A stretch of DNA of 64,000 nt from Streptococcus parasanguinis (GTDB lineage Bacteria > Bacillota > Bacilli > Lactobacillales > Streptococcaceae): positions 62,001-126,000 of the forward strand of contig NZ_JACLQU010000001.1 in the NCBI RefSeq assembly GCF_016648855.1. The letters run 5' to 3'. The notes under the pieces are model-generated. The model saw nothing but the letters and a program-made list of their open reading frames with translations, had not been told where the DNA came from and did no database searches. How positions within the stretch are numbered: the stretch's first letter is position 1; each line of letters opens with the position of its first letter. The position numbers and the translations under genes are program-made. Shown piece after piece: positions 9,217 through 19,391 of this stretch.

Positions 9217-10028
9217 TTCGTTTCTTGATATTAGCTGGCTATTTTGAGCTCACCATGTACCTGCAATTATCTGGTAAGCTCAATCAATACATCAACTTAC
9301 ACTATTCTTACTTGACTTATATTTCCATGTTCTTGTCCTTTGTTTTAGCTCTTGTGCAGCTGATCATCTGGGTCAAGCAGATGAAGATCCACAGTCATCT
9401 CTCTGGCTTCTGGGCAAAAGTGGCGAGTATCTTCTTGCTCTGTATTCCTTTGTTTGTCGGGCTATTTTTCCCTACAGTGACACTGGATTCCCAAACAGTC
9501 TCTGCCAAAGGCTACCACTTCCCGGTTGCAGCCGGTTCTTCCAAGGAAATCCAGCAGGACGAAGGGACAACAACCCAGTATCTCAAACCAGATACTAGTA
9601 GCTATTTTACCAAGTCAGCCTATGAGTCAGAAATGAAGCAGGCTGCAAAGAAATATGTTGATAAAAAAGTAATTCAGGTGACCACTGAGAATTACATGGA
9701 AGTCATGGAAGTTATTTATGATTATCCTGACCAATTTGCAGGAAAGACGATCGAACTGACCGGCTTTGTATACAATGACCCCAATAACAAGGACAGCCAA
9801 TTTCTCTTTCGCTTTGGGATCATCCACTGTATCGCAGATTCCGGCGTCTACGGTCTCTTAACGACAGGTGCTCCGCAGCATTTCGAAAACAATACCTGGA
9901 TCCATGCGAAAGGAACCTTGTCCATTGAATACCACAAGCAGCTCAAGCAAAGCTTGCCTGTCCTCCACATTAGCGATTGCCAGACCATTACAAAACCGGA
10001 TAATCCTTATGTCTACCGCGTATTCTGA
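9213..10028 (+). CDS. TIGR03943 family protein (YcgQ-like)
   Basis: 271 residues from the ATG at 9213, which overlaps the permease stop by four bases. Two or three hydrophobic segments fill the first 95 residues, followed by an extracytoplasmic or cytoplasmic soluble domain. The soluble part holds QFLFRFGIIHCIADSGVYGL, the conserved OB-fold-like core of TIGR03943 (DUF1980). The family always accompanies DUF318 permeases, so it is probably a partner subunit. Role unknown. A GTG/TTG start seven codons upstream is less likely because the ATG is coupled to the permease. Confidence 0.86.
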   Translation: MIRFLILAGYFELTMYLQLSGKLNQYINLHYSYLTYISMFLSFVLALVQLIIWVKQMKIHSHLSGFWAKVASIFLLCIPLFVGLFFPTVTLDSQTVSAKGYHFPVAAGSSKEIQQDEGTTTQYLKPDTSSYFTKSAYESEMKQAAKKYVDKKVIQVTTENYMEVMEVIYDYPDQFAGKTIELTGFVYNDPNNKDSQFLFRFGIIHCIADSGVYGLLTTGAPQHFENNTWIHAKGTLSIEYHKQLKQSLPVLHISDCQTITKPDNPYVYRVF

Positions 10029-10078
10029 TGGATTCACCAAGTTTCTTCGGTGGTCGATCCAAACATTTTATAACAGCT

Positions 10079-10113
10079 CAAGCTAGAATCCACATTGGTT
10101 CTAGCTTTTTCTA
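10079..10113 (+). terminator. Terminator of the permease operon
   Basis: Stem AGCTAGAA / TTCTAGCT with a loop of about ten bases, followed by TTTTTC. Confidence 0.75.
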
Positions 10114-10232
10114 TGCTTTCCTCTCAAATCCTCTAATCCAAGCGGAAAATATTCGGAACAACGATTCCATCAAAGAAATCTTGTAGATTTTATGGTAAAA
10201 TATGGTTAATAAAATAGGAAATAGGTACTTAA

Positions 10233-11699
10233 ATGTCTTCAAAAGTTATTGTAACCATTTTCGGGGCCAGTGGAGATTTAGCCAAGCGCAAACTCTACCC
10301 ATCCCTTTTTAGACTCTATAAATCAGGAAATCTATCTGAACACTTTGCGGTTATCGGAACAGCTCGCAGACCATGGAGCAAGGAGTACTTTGAATCAGTT
10401 GTGGTAGAATCCATCACAGATCTGGCAGATAGCCCACAACAAGCTCAAGAATTCGCTAGTCATTTCTACTACCAAAGCCACGATGTCAATGATACCGAAC
10501 ATTACATCGCCCTGCGTGAATTGCAAAATAGCTTGGATGAAAAATACCAAACAGAACACAACAAGGTCTTCTTCTTGTCCATGGCTCCTCAATTTTTTGG
10601 AACCATTGCCAAACACCTCAAATCAGAAGGCATTGTGGATGGGCAAGGCTTTGAGCGCTTGATCGTTGAAAAACCTTTCGGTACAGATTTGGAAACTGCA
10701 AGTCAGCTCAACAAGGAATTGGAAGAAACCTTTGATGAAGAACAAATCTTCCGGATCGACCATTACCTTGGAAAAGAAATGATCCAAAATATCTTTGCCA
10801 TTCGTTTCGGAAATCTTATTTTTGATAACCTTTGGAACCGAGATTTTATTGACAACATCCAAATTACCTTTGCTGAACGCTTAGGAGTTGAAGAACGCGG
10901 TGGCTACTATGATCATTCTGGGGCCCTTCGAGATATGGTGCAAAACCATACCCTTCAGCTTTTGTCATTGCTTGCCATGGATAAACCAGCTACCTTTACC
11001 AAGGATGCAATTCGGGCAGAAAAAGTTAAAGTTTTTGAGCAATTGCACAATCCAACAGATGAGGAACTGAAGAAATTCTTTATCCGTGGTCAATACCATT
11101 CAGGTACGATCGAAGGGAAAAAAGATATCTCTTATCGCAGTGAGCCCAATGTCGACCCTGAATCTACTACAGAAACCTATGCTTCTGGTACGTTCTTTGT
11201 TGATAGCGATCGCTTCCGCGGAGTGCCTTTCTTCTTCCGTACCGGAAAACGCTTGACCCAAAAAGGAACCATGGTCAATGTGGTCTTCAAGCAAACCGAT
11301 TCCATCTTTGGACATAGCTTGCAACCAAATGTCTTGACCATTTATATCCAACCAAACGAAGGTTTCTCATTGAGCATCAACGGGAAAGAGGTCGGAGAAA
11401 CATTCAGCATCGCACCGATTTCCTTTGATTACGAAACAGATGCGACTGCAACTGGAGCTTCCCCAGAGCCGTATGAAAAATTAATTTTTGACGTTTTGAA
11501 CAATGACTCAACCAATTACAGCCACTGGCACGAAGTTCGTGCTTCATGGCAATTGATTGACCGAATCGAAAAACTATGGGCCGAAAATGGAGCACCACTC
11601 TATGAATACAAGTCTGGATCCATGGGACCAACTGCATCCGATGATCTCCTTGCAGAATACGGAGCCGAATGGGTTTGGAAACCTGAACCTAAGAATTAA
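10233..11699 (+). CDS. zwf: Glucose-6-phosphate 1-dehydrogenase
   Basis: 488 residues, a full-length enzyme. It oxidises glucose-6-phosphate to 6-phosphogluconolactone with NADP+, the entry step of the oxidative pentose phosphate pathway. The nucleotide-binding GASGDLA is at residues 11-17, EKPFG at 146-150, and the active-site motif RIDHYLGKE at 174-182. It stands alone, with a TGGTAAAAT extended -10 box about 35 bases upstream of the ATG and a terminator just behind. The ribosome site (AGGAAATAGG) is rather weak. Confidence 0.97.
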   Translation: MSSKVIVTIFGASGDLAKRKLYPSLFRLYKSGNLSEHFAVIGTARRPWSKEYFESVVVESITDLADSPQQAQEFASHFYYQSHDVNDTEHYIALRELQNSLDEKYQTEHNKVFFLSMAPQFFGTIAKHLKSEGIVDGQGFERLIVEKPFGTDLETASQLNKELEETFDEEQIFRIDHYLGKEMIQNIFAIRFGNLIFDNLWNRDFIDNIQITFAERLGVEERGGYYDHSGALRDMVQNHTLQLLSLLAMDKPATFTKDAIRAEKVKVFEQLHNPTDEELKKFFIRGQYHSGTIEGKKDISYRSEPNVDPESTTETYASGTFFVDSDRFRGVPFFFRTGKRLTQKGTMVNVVFKQTDSIFGHSLQPNVLTIYIQPNEGFSLSINGKEVGETFSIAPISFDYETDATATGASPEPYEKLIFDVLNNDSTNYSHWHEVRASWQLIDRIEKLWAENGAPLYEYKSGSMGPTASDDLLAEYGAEWVWKPEPKN

Positions 11700-11703
11700 G
11701 GAA

Positions 11704-11728
11704 AGCCACCTTCGGGTGGTTTTTTTGA
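11704..11728 (+). terminator. Terminator of zwf
   Basis: GCCACC / GGTGGT stem with a TTCG tetraloop and seven T, five bases after the zwf stop codon. Confidence 0.88.
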
Positions 11729-11742
11729 TAGCGCAAGGAAAC

Positions 11743-11780
11743 AAAAAGACAAATTGTTCTTCCAACAATTTGTCTTTTTC
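11743..11780 (-). terminator. Terminator of the rnc-smc-ftsY operon
   Basis: Perfect stem AAAAAGACAAATTGTT / AACAATTTGTCTTTTT with a CTTCC loop, T-tracts on both strands, between convergent zwf and ftsY. Confidence 0.88.
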
Positions 11781-11790
11781 TATTCGACTC

Positions 11791-13449
11791 TTAAATCAAG
11801 CCTTCCAAGAGGCCTCTCATGAAGTTTTCTGAATGGAATGGTCCGATGTCATCAATCTTTTCTCCGAATCCAATCAACTTCACTGGAATGTCCAACTCTT
11901 CACGGATCGCAAGGACGACCCCACCTCGAGCCGTTCCATCGATCTTGGTCAATACAATTCCTGTCACAGGCGTAATTTTTGAAAATTCTTTGGCTTGCAC
12001 CAAGGCATTTTGACCAGTCGATGCATCGAGGGCCAGCAAGGTTTCATGCGGCGCATCAGGCACCACTCGCTTGATAATCCGGCCGATTTTTTCAAGCTCC
12101 GCCATGAGGTTGTCCTTGTTTTGCAGACGACCCGCCGTATCAATCATCAGAACATCGATGTTTTCAGCGATCGCACGTTCCATTCCATCAAAGACGACGC
12201 TAGCAGGATCTGATTTTTCAGGACCTGTTACAACTGGAACGTCTACACGGCGTCCCCATTCTGCCAGTTGAGCCACTGCTCCTGCACGGAAAGTATCTGC
12301 TGCAACCAACATGACTTTCTTGCCTTCTTGTTTGTAGCGGTGGGCTAACTTCCCGATAGATGTGGTTTTACCAACTCCATTGACCCCAACAAAGAGCATG
12401 ACCGTAAGGCCTTCTTGAAAACGAATGGCTTCATTAAATTGGCCATCCTTTTCATACAAGTCCACCAATTTTTCGATGATCACGCGTTTGAGAGCATCTG
12501 GTTTTTTGGCATTTTCCAAACGGGCTTCATAGCGCAACTCTTCGGTTAAATTAGAGGCCACTTGAACCCCAACGTCACTCATGATCAAGAGTTCTTCCAA
12601 TTCTTCAAAGAATTCTTCATCGACTGAACGGAAATTAGCAAAGAAGGCATTGAGACGTGCTCCAAATCCAGTCCGTGTCTTTTTCAAGCTACGATCGTAT
12701 TTTTCCTGAATGGTTTCTTGCTGAGGCTTAACCTCGTCTGGAATTGGCTGCTCTGCCTCTTCAACAGTTCTTTCCTCAACGGTTGATGCTGCTTCTCCTT
12801 GAGGAAGTCTGGACTCAGCTTCTGCAACTTCTGAAGTTTCTTCCACTTGAGCGATCGCTTCTGATACTTCAGGTTCTGAAACCTCATCCTGAGCTTCTAC
12901 TAGTTCTGGAGACTCCTCTTCTGTCGTGCTCCCTTCTACTAGCTCAGCTTCAGATGATGGAGAAGCAATCGGTGACTCTTCTTCCAGTTCTGAACCGTTA
13001 GCCCCATCTGCTTCCTCACCATCTTCAGTTTCTTCCGCTTCAATTTTCACTTCTTCAAGAGGCTCAGTCTCCGTGTCATCAGCTAGTGGTGAAACTTCTT
13101 GAGGAATTGCTTCTGTTTGAGCAGGTTCAAAGGCAACTGGAGGCTCCTCTACTGGTTCTTGATCTTCAGGAGTCTCTGAAGTCACGATTTCTTCAACAAG
13201 AGGTTCCTCTGCCGGCTCTTCTTGAGCAACGGTTGAAATAGGTTGATGAGTGGCTGCAATTCGCGCTTTGAGCTCTTGGTAATAAGCCTCCATATCAGCG
13301 ATTTTTTGCTCTTCCTTGTCATTTAAGGTAGCCGCCGGCTCCTCTTTGACAGTTTCTTCAACCTCAGTACTTTCCGTCACTTCTTCCGAAGACGGAAGCA
13401 CTTTTTCAGTTTCTTCTTTTTTTCCAAATAAACGATCAAATAATCCCAT
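11791..13449 (-). CDS. ftsY: Signal recognition particle receptor FtsY with long acidic N-terminal region
   Basis: 552 residues. The GTPase (NG) domain fills the C-terminal 300 residues: GVNGVGKTTSIGKLA (P-loop), DTFRAGAVAQL, DTAGR and TKIDGTARGG are all present. It docks the SRP-ribosome complex at the membrane. The first 240 or so residues are a low-complexity acidic region (E, P, S, T, A-rich) with no fixed domain, much longer than in Bacillus FtsY and like the A domain of proteobacterial and streptococcal FtsY. Last gene of the rnc-smc operon, directly after a HAD gene, with ribosome site AAAGGAGAG. Confidence 0.96.
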   Translation of the reverse strand: MGLFDRLFGKKEETEKVLPSSEEVTESTEVEETVKEEPAATLNDKEEQKIADMEAYYQELKARIAATHQPISTVAQEEPAEEPLVEEIVTSETPEDQEPVEEPPVAFEPAQTEAIPQEVSPLADDTETEPLEEVKIEAEETEDGEEADGANGSELEEESPIASPSSEAELVEGSTTEEESPELVEAQDEVSEPEVSEAIAQVEETSEVAEAESRLPQGEAASTVEERTVEEAEQPIPDEVKPQQETIQEKYDRSLKKTRTGFGARLNAFFANFRSVDEEFFEELEELLIMSDVGVQVASNLTEELRYEARLENAKKPDALKRVIIEKLVDLYEKDGQFNEAIRFQEGLTVMLFVGVNGVGKTTSIGKLAHRYKQEGKKVMLVAADTFRAGAVAQLAEWGRRVDVPVVTGPEKSDPASVVFDGMERAIAENIDVLMIDTAGRLQNKDNLMAELEKIGRIIKRVVPDAPHETLLALDASTGQNALVQAKEFSKITPVTGIVLTKIDGTARGGVVLAIREELDIPVKLIGFGEKIDDIGPFHSENFMRGLLEGLI

Positions 13450-14271
13450 TTATTCACTCTCCTTTAGCACATAATTTTCAATCGCCCATGCGACAGCATC
13501 TTGGTCATTGGTCACAGGGGCCACAAGCGCTGCAACTTCCTTCACTGCTGGAATCGCATTGCCCATGGCAACCCCTAGTCCAGCCCACTGGATCATAGAC
13601 AGGTCATTGGCTTCATCTCCACAGGCCATGACTTGATCTGCCTTAAGGCCCAAAATAGCTGCCAGTGCCTCTAAACCTGTCGCCTTGTGAACATTTTTAG
13701 GGCACCATTCCAGCAACATTTCCCGAGATTTAAAAATTTCATAGTCTTGAAATAAGTCCGGCTTGATCTGCTTGATCGCTGCATCTAAAAAGTCTTGATC
13801 GACTGCTGTCACACACTTGTTGTAGGAAATCGTGGATGGCAGGTCTTTAAAATCAGTTTCAATAAAGTTCAGGTAGGGATTGTAAAGGGAATAGAGAGAC
13901 TTTCGATCTGCATGAATCTCATAAACCGTTCCCTCACTGATAGCATCCAGCGGAAGGCCTAGACGGGCTGTTTCATCATGAATGGTTGCGACATCTTCTG
14001 GTGCCAAGACAACTTTTGAGAGAATCTCTCCATTATTTCGCTGCACTAAGCCACCATTGAAGGTAATCGTATACTCTTCTTTGAGGCCTGCTGTTCCCAA
14101 TTCTTCCAAAAGAAAATCCATGGCTTTCAGGGGCCGACCAGTGGTTAGAACCACCTTGACACCTTGGGCCTGTGCAGCAGCGAGGGCTGCTCTATTGCGA
14201 GGGGAGATCTTTTTTTCTGAATTGAGAAGGGTCCCATCTAAATCCAGCGCAATCAAGGAAATCTTACTCAT
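13450..14271 (-). CDS. Cof-type HAD-IIB phosphatase
   Basis: 273 residues. The HAD motif I DLDGTLLNSEKK starts at residue 9 and motif IV GDEANDLSM is near 216, with a large IIB cap domain between them. Such enzymes dephosphorylate sugar phosphates or flavin nucleotides; the true substrate cannot be read from the sequence. The ATG overlaps the stop of the next HAD gene by four bases and its own stop touches ftsY. Two adjacent Cof-type genes between smc and ftsY is the usual streptococcal order. Confidence 0.9.
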   Translation of the reverse strand: MSKISLIALDLDGTLLNSEKKISPRNRAALAAAQAQGVKVVLTTGRPLKAMDFLLEELGTAGLKEEYTITFNGGLVQRNNGEILSKVVLAPEDVATIHDETARLGLPLDAISEGTVYEIHADRKSLYSLYNPYLNFIETDFKDLPSTISYNKCVTAVDQDFLDAAIKQIKPDLFQDYEIFKSREMLLEWCPKNVHKATGLEALAAILGLKADQVMACGDEANDLSMIQWAGLGVAMGNAIPAVKEVAALVAPVTNDQDAVAWAIENYVLKESE

Positions 14272-15074
14272 ACAATTTCCTCCATGTAGCGTAGGACAGA
14301 ACCAGTCGCATGGTGGCCGATGACTTTTTCAGCAATCGCTAAGATTTCAGGACGTGCATTTTCTGGCGCTACAGGATGGCCCACGACTTGCATCATATGG
14401 AGGTCATTTAAGTTATCCCCGAAAGCCATCACCTGATCCATCGAGATCCCTAGTTTATCCGCTAAGGCGGTAATGGCCACTCCCTTATCGACATAATCGA
14501 GGACAATATCAATCGATTCAAAACCTGTCGTCATCGCTTTGACACCGGGGATGTTCTCAGTGACCCATTGCTCACCTTCAAGTACTAGAGCTGCATCAAA
14601 GTTGGTGGTCAATTTGAAGATTTCATCCTGAATATCTGCTAGGTTTTGCACTTTTTGAATGTTTTCATTGTAGTGCTGACTCAAGGCCAGATAGTCGGGA
14701 TCTACTGTTTCTAATACATAGCTCCCTTTTTTCCCGGTCAAAAGAAGCTTATTCGGGTCTGCATAAGGTGAAGATTTCAAAGCCTCAAAAACACCCAAAT
14801 AAAAGTCTTTGGACATGGTCGCTTCGTAGAGATCTTCTCCATGAAATTCTACCACACTACCATTTTCAGCAATGAAAATCATCTGGTCCTCAAATCCTTT
14901 AAAGAGAGATTTGAGAGAAAGGAGGGCACGGCCACTCGCAGCAGCAAAATAAATGCCTTTTTCTTTGCAGCTTGCTAATACCTTGCGTAAAAGGTCTTGA
15001 TCGTACTGATGTTGATCATTTAGAAAGGTTCCATCCATATCCGTAGCAATCAATTTAATATCATTATTCTTCAT
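14268..15074 (-). CDS. Cof-type HAD-IIB phosphatase
   Basis: 268 residues. Motif I is DMDGTFLND (residues 12-20) and motif IV GDNLNDLHMM is near 218; the HAD-IIB cap lies between. It resembles the neighbouring HAD protein only in fold-level motifs, so the two are old paralogues, not a recent duplication. The start overlaps the end of smc by 11 bases, so translation is coupled. Substrate unknown. Confidence 0.9.
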   Translation of the reverse strand: MKNNDIKLIATDMDGTFLNDQHQYDQDLLRKVLASCKEKGIYFAAASGRALLSLKSLFKGFEDQMIFIAENGSVVEFHGEDLYEATMSKDFYLGVFEALKSSPYADPNKLLLTGKKGSYVLETVDPDYLALSQHYNENIQKVQNLADIQDEIFKLTTNFDAALVLEGEQWVTENIPGVKAMTTGFESIDIVLDYVDKGVAITALADKLGISMDQVMAFGDNLNDLHMMQVVGHPVAPENARPEILAIAEKVIGHHATGSVLRYMEEIV

Positions 15075-18000
15075 TTTCTAAGTCTTTCAATTTTACTGAG
15101 ACGATTTTAGAAACCCCAGATTCCTGCATGGTCACCCCATAGATGGAATCTGCAGCCGACATAGTTCCCTTCCGGTGCGTCACGACAATAAATTGGCTTT
15201 CCTTATCAAAGCGGTTCAGATAATCCCCAAAGCGCTTAACATTAGCCTCATCTAGGGCAGCCTCTACCTCATCCAGAATGACAAATGGAATGGTCTTGAC
15301 ACGAATAATCGAGAACAAGAGGGCCAAGGCAGACAAGGCCTTTTCTCCACCACTCATGAGGTTTAAGGATTGGATCTTTTTACCAGGTGGCTGCACAGAA
15401 ATCTCAACACCAGCTGTCAGAAGATCTGGCTCTGTCAGAATCAAATCAGCAGAACCCCCACCAAACATTTGACGGAAAGTGACTTTAAAGGATTCACGAA
15501 TGGCTTCAAAAGTTGATTTAAAACGTTCCTTGACTTCGTCATTCATGTCGTTGATGGTGGACAGAAGCATGTTTTTCGCAGCCAAGACATCCTCACGCTG
15601 GCTGGAAAGGAAATCAAAGCGCCCCTTCACCTCATCGTACTGCTCGATCGCATCCACATTGACAGGACCAAGTGCCTTAATATCTTTTTCGATGCTCTTG
15701 AGCTGATTCTCAGCTGCTGCAAGATTTTCAACAGGTTTGGCCTGCTCTTTGGCTTGTTCAAAGCTTTGCATGAATTCATCGGTAATTTGCGTTAAGAGCT
15801 TGTTCAAATGATCCGCATGCTTTTCACGTGTCGCTTCAGCCTTGGCTTGTTGACGAATCCATTCTTCGTTTTTCTTACGCGCTTGTTCCATCTGTTCTGC
15901 CACATCTTCGGCCTGGCCTTCCAAATCATCTAGCTCAAAGCGTTTCCGAATGACCCCTTGTTCCAAGTCCGTTTTCTTGGCTTGGGCCTGTGCCAATTGA
16001 TTGGCTAGCTGCTCCACATCTACTGTTTGAACTTGGGCATCGCCTTGTTCAATCAGCAATTGCAACTGATGCTCTTCTACTTCCAACTGGGAGATCGTTT
16101 CTTCCAAGCGACGAGCATCTGTTTGCTCATAGCTTTGTTGGCTCTTACATTCGGTCTGTTGAAGTCGCAATTCTGCCAATTGCTCTTGCAGGTTTTGTAC
16201 CTTTTGTTGCAGAACATCTTTGTCCGACTTCATGGTTTCAATGTCGCGATTCAGATTTTCTTTTTGAAGCTCAATTTCTGCCAATTGCTCAGTAAGAGAC
16301 TCCAGCTCTTCTTGAAGAGACTGGGTCGCATCTGTTGCCAATTCTGACTTCAAAGCTTCTAAGAGTTCCTGAATTTCTTTCAGTTGCTCTTGGCTTTGTT
16401 GGTAGGCCAATTGGGCCCGCTGTTGCTCTAGACGCGCTTGCTCACCTTGGCTTTGAATAGAGGCCAGGTATTCTTGCGCCTGCTTGAGCAGATTGTCCTT
16501 GGTCTCTACCTCCTGCTCAGCTTCTCTCAAACGAGCATCCAGAGCTTGCATTTTCTGCTTCAAACTATCTAATTCTGGTTTGACAAAAACCGTATTTTGG
16601 GAACGATTGGCACCACCGGCATACGATCCTCCGGTCCGCAATTCGGTCCCATCCAAGGTCACCATCCGAACTTGATAATTGACTTTACGAGCCGCCTCAC
16701 GCGCATGCTCCGTCGTGTCAAAGATAGCCGTTACTCCAAGCAGGTTTTGGAAAATCTGTTCAAACCGATTTTCATAGGTCACTAAGTCACTCGCAATTCC
16801 TAGAAATCCTGCACTGGCTTGAATCAATTCCAAATTCCGAGGGGATAGTTGACGAGCTTTGATCGTCGTGAGCGGAAGGAAAGTTGCCCGTCCCAAGCGA
16901 TTGCGTTTCAAGAAATCGATCGCTCGCGTTGCAGCCTTTTCATCTTCGACAATGATCTGTTGGCTGCTAGCTCCCAGAGCAATTTCAAGCGCCGTCTGGT
17001 AGTCTTTTGAGAAACTCAAATTCTCACTAACAGCCCCACAGATGCCTCCTAACCGTTCTGCTTCTTGCAAAACGCTCTTGACGCCTGCATAGAAGTTACT
17101 ATGGTTCTTCTGAATGGCTTCCAAGCTATTGATCCGCGCCCGCTTATTCTTGCTCTCATCCATCAAGTCAAACATGGTAGCTTGAGCCTCTTGGTAGGCA
17201 GCTTTGGCCTGCTCCACTTTTACCAGTTGCTCTTGATATTCTACTAGTAAACCCTTGACCGTCGCTTGTGCCTGATCCAACTCTTCCAATTGTCGGACTT
17301 CTTTTTCCTTGGCAGCTTCGAAGTTTGTTTGTGCCTTGGTCAAATCCTCTTGACGATGGCTAGATTCTTGCAGGAGTGCTTGGATCCGACTCTCAATGGC
17401 TGTCCGTTCATTAGATTTTTCAGCCTCCGTCTGTAAGAGTGCGACATACTGCTCGCGTAGATGCTCAATGACTTGTTCCGGATCTTCTTCGTAGTTGGCT
17501 AATTCTTTTTCCAACTCTTCTTGTTGCTGACGGTTCTCTGTCAGTCTTTGTTGAAGCACAGCTAGCGTCTCTTGTTTTTGAGCCAGCTCTTGTTTCGCTT
17601 CTTCCAGACGGGCTAAAACAGCATCCAACCGCTCAAGATTTTCCCTGCGACTATGGGCCGCTTGACTCGATTGCAACTTAGCTACTTCGATTTGCTTTTC
17701 CAAATCACTGATCAAACGAGTAACCTCAAGTAAGCTGGCCTGGTCCTCAGCTAAGCTCTCATCCAACTGATGACGGGCTTTCTTGATGCGTACATTCTCT
17801 TCTTCTAAGACCTGACGACGTTGGTAATAAGAAGCCAACTGTTCTTGAATGGCCTTTTCTTCTTGATCAGCCTTTTCGTAGAGCTCTTTTGTCAGATCGA
17901 CTTGAGCAACTAAAACATCCAGCAAGAGAACCTGCCGTTCTTGGTCTAATTCCAAGAAACGGCGAGCAACCGTCGCTTGCTTTTCAAGAGGTTGGATCTG

Positions 18001-18600
18001 TCCTTCTAATTCATAAAGGATGTCCTCCAAACGGTCCAAATTCTCCTGGGTTTGGTTGAGTTTGGTCTCAGTTTCCTTACGCCGCGTCTTAAATTTCAAG
18101 ACACCAGCAGCTTCTTCAAAGATGGCCCGGCGTTCTTCCGGTTTGGAGTTAAAGATCTCCTCTACCCGTCCTTGGGAGATAATGGAGAAGGAATCACGTC
18201 CCAATCCCGTATCCATGAACAGATCATGCACATCTCTGAGACGTACTTTCTTGCCGTCGATCTTGTACTCGCTGTCTCCTGAACGATAAATATGCCGTTC
18301 GACACGAATTTCTTTCCCCGCTTGTTGGATAAAACCATCCTGGTTATCTAAGACAACTGTGACACAAGCATAATTCAGCGGTTTTCGCGATTCTGTCCCT
18401 GCAAAGATAACATCGGGCATCTTGCCCCCACGTAAACTCTTGACACTAGATTCCCCCAGGGCCCAGCGCAAGCTCTCCGTGATATTTGATTTTCCAGATC
18501 CATTAGGCCCTACAACGGCAGTGACCCCTTTGTCAAATACGACTTTTGTCTTATCCGCAAAGGATTTAAAGCCTTGGATTTCAATCTCTTTTAGATACAT
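15064..18600 (-). CDS. smc: Chromosome segregation protein SMC
   Basis: 1178 residues, the standard length. Walker [10 protein letters not shown] is at residues 32-40, two long glutamine/glutamate-rich coiled coils flank a hinge at roughly 500-660 (with [13 protein letters not shown]), and the C-terminal head holds the signature [18 protein letters not shown] and Walker [17 protein letters not shown]. With ScpA/ScpB it forms condensin and organises the chromosome. The ATG overlaps the end of rnc by ten bases, the usual rnc-smc arrangement of streptococci. Confidence 0.97.
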   Translation of the reverse strand: MYLKEIEIQGFKSFADKTKVVFDKGVTAVVGPNGSGKSNITESLRWALGESSVKSLRGGKMPDVIFAGTESRKPLNYACVTVVLDNQDGFIQQAGKEIRVERHIYRSGDSEYKIDGKKVRLRDVHDLFMDTGLGRDSFSIISQGRVEEIFNSKPEERRAIFEEAAGVLKFKTRRKETETKLNQTQENLDRLEDILYELEGQIQPLEKQATVARRFLELDQERQVLLLDVLVAQVDLTKELYEKADQEEKAIQEQLASYYQRRQVLEEENVRIKKARHQLDESLAEDQASLLEVTRLISDLEKQIEVAKLQSSQAAHSRRENLERLDAVLARLEEAKQELAQKQETLAVLQQRLTENRQQQEELEKELANYEEDPEQVIEHLREQYVALLQTEAEKSNERTAIESRIQALLQESSHRQEDLTKAQTNFEAAKEKEVRQLEELDQAQATVKGLLVEYQEQLVKVEQAKAAYQEAQATMFDLMDESKNKRARINSLEAIQKNHSNFYAGVKSVLQEAERLGGICGAVSENLSFSKDYQTALEIALGASSQQIIVEDEKAATRAIDFLKRNRLGRATFLPLTTIKARQLSPRNLELIQASAGFLGIASDLVTYENRFEQIFQNLLGVTAIFDTTEHAREAARKVNYQVRMVTLDGTELRTGGSYAGGANRSQNTVFVKPELDSLKQKMQALDARLREAEQEVETKDNLLKQAQEYLASIQSQGEQARLEQQRAQLAYQQSQEQLKEIQELLEALKSELATDATQSLQEELESLTEQLAEIELQKENLNRDIETMKSDKDVLQQKVQNLQEQLAELRLQQTECKSQQSYEQTDARRLEETISQLEVEEHQLQLLIEQGDAQVQTVDVEQLANQLAQAQAKKTDLEQGVIRKRFELDDLEGQAEDVAEQMEQARKKNEEWIRQQAKAEATREKHADHLNKLLTQITDEFMQSFEQAKEQAKPVENLAAAENQLKSIEKDIKALGPVNVDAIEQYDEVKGRFDFLSSQREDVLAAKNMLLSTINDMNDEVKERFKSTFEAIRESFKVTFRQMFGGGSADLILTEPDLLTAGVEISVQPPGKKIQSLNLMSGGEKALSALALLFSIIRVKTIPFVILDEVEAALDEANVKRFGDYLNRFDKESQFIVVTHRKGTMSAADSIYGVTMQESGVSKIVSVKLKDLENEE

Positions 18601-19292
18601 GGCCCATCATTCCTCGTTTCAACTGCATTGCGGGCTGCTTCCTGCTCCGCTAACTTCTTGGAACGACCATGACCATGTCCCATCGTTTGACCGTTCACGA
18701 ACACTTCTACTTCAAACTCTTTGGCATGAGCTGGACCGGACTCGCTAACCACTTGGTATTGGATCTCCACATCTCCGTGAACCTGCAACAGTTCTTGCAG
18801 ACGGGTCTTGTAGTCAATGACTTGGGAAAATTGACCCGTTTCAACCTTAGGAATCATGACCTGATAAATGAAGCGTTTGACCGCTTCCACTCCTTGATCC
18901 AGTAAAAGAGCACCTAAAAAGGCTTCAAATAAATCGCCAAGGATCGTATCACGGTCCCGGCCACCAGATTTTTCTTCGCCCTTGCCCAGTTTGATGAAAT
19001 GGTCAAATTGGCAATCCCGAGAAAAACCAGCCAAACTCTCTTCACGGACAATCATAGAACGGAATTTGGACAAATCTCCCTCCGGTCTGTTTGGGTGTTC
19101 CTTATACAAATATTCGGAAATAACTAATTGAAGAACAGCGTCTCCTAAAAATTCCAAACGTTCGTTATGTGAAATTTTTAAGAGGCGGTGCTCATTGGCA
19201 TAAGAGGTGTGCGTAAAAGCTGTATCTAATAAACTGCTATCTGAAAAAACGATCTGAAACCGTTCCGATAACAGGGCTTGTAATTTCTCCAT
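18591..19292 (-). CDS. rnc: Ribonuclease III
   Basis: 233 residues. The RNase III signature [12 protein letters not shown] is followed by the catalytic region [13 protein letters not shown], and a double-stranded RNA-binding domain fills the last 70 residues ([11 protein letters not shown] to [10 protein letters not shown]). It cuts double-stranded RNA, including rRNA precursors. I start at the ATG at 19292 ([12 protein letters not shown]), which matches the family's usual N-terminus and has a weak AGTAGG site. A second ATG nine codons upstream (19319) lies seven bases after a TGGTATACT promoter and could be a leaderless start. smc overlaps its 3' end. Confidence 0.93.
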   Translation of the reverse strand: MEKLQALLSERFQIVFSDSSLLDTAFTHTSYANEHRLLKISHNERLEFLGDAVLQLVISEYLYKEHPNRPEGDLSKFRSMIVREESLAGFSRDCQFDHFIKLGKGEEKSGGRDRDTILGDLFEAFLGALLLDQGVEAVKRFIYQVMIPKVETGQFSQVIDYKTRLQELLQVHGDVEIQYQVVSESGPAHAKEFEVEVFVNGQTMGHGHGRSKKLAEQEAARNAVETRNDGPCI

Positions 19293-19326
19293 GGGAAGCC
19301 TACTTTCTAATAAATTCATACTCTTA

Positions 19327-19335
19327 AGTATACCA
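19327..19335 (-). promoter_or_regulatory. rnc-smc operon promoter (extended -10)
   Basis: TGGTATACT reading leftward, just inside the loop side of the upstream terminator's T-run. Transcription would start near 19319-19320, at the upstream in-frame ATG of rnc. Confidence 0.5.
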
Positions 19336-19362
19336 AAAAAGAAGCACGAACGCACTTCTTTT
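19335..19362 (-). terminator. Terminator of the DUF454 gene
   Basis: GAAGTGC / GTGCTTC stem (two G-T pairs), four-base loop, then TTTTTT reading leftward; it runs straight into the rnc promoter. Confidence 0.65.
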
Positions 19363-19391
19363 CCTAGTTCTAGGGCCTGAATTCTCCAATT

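Noticed and set aside
10028..10186. A 52-codon rightward frame coupled to the TIGR03943 stop by TGATG
   Set aside because: It runs through the terminator at 10079-10113 and shows no domain or ribosome site.
14268..15074. Tandem duplication of the two HAD genes
   Set aside because: They share only HAD family motifs; the rest differs, so they are old paralogues and the pair is usual in streptococci.
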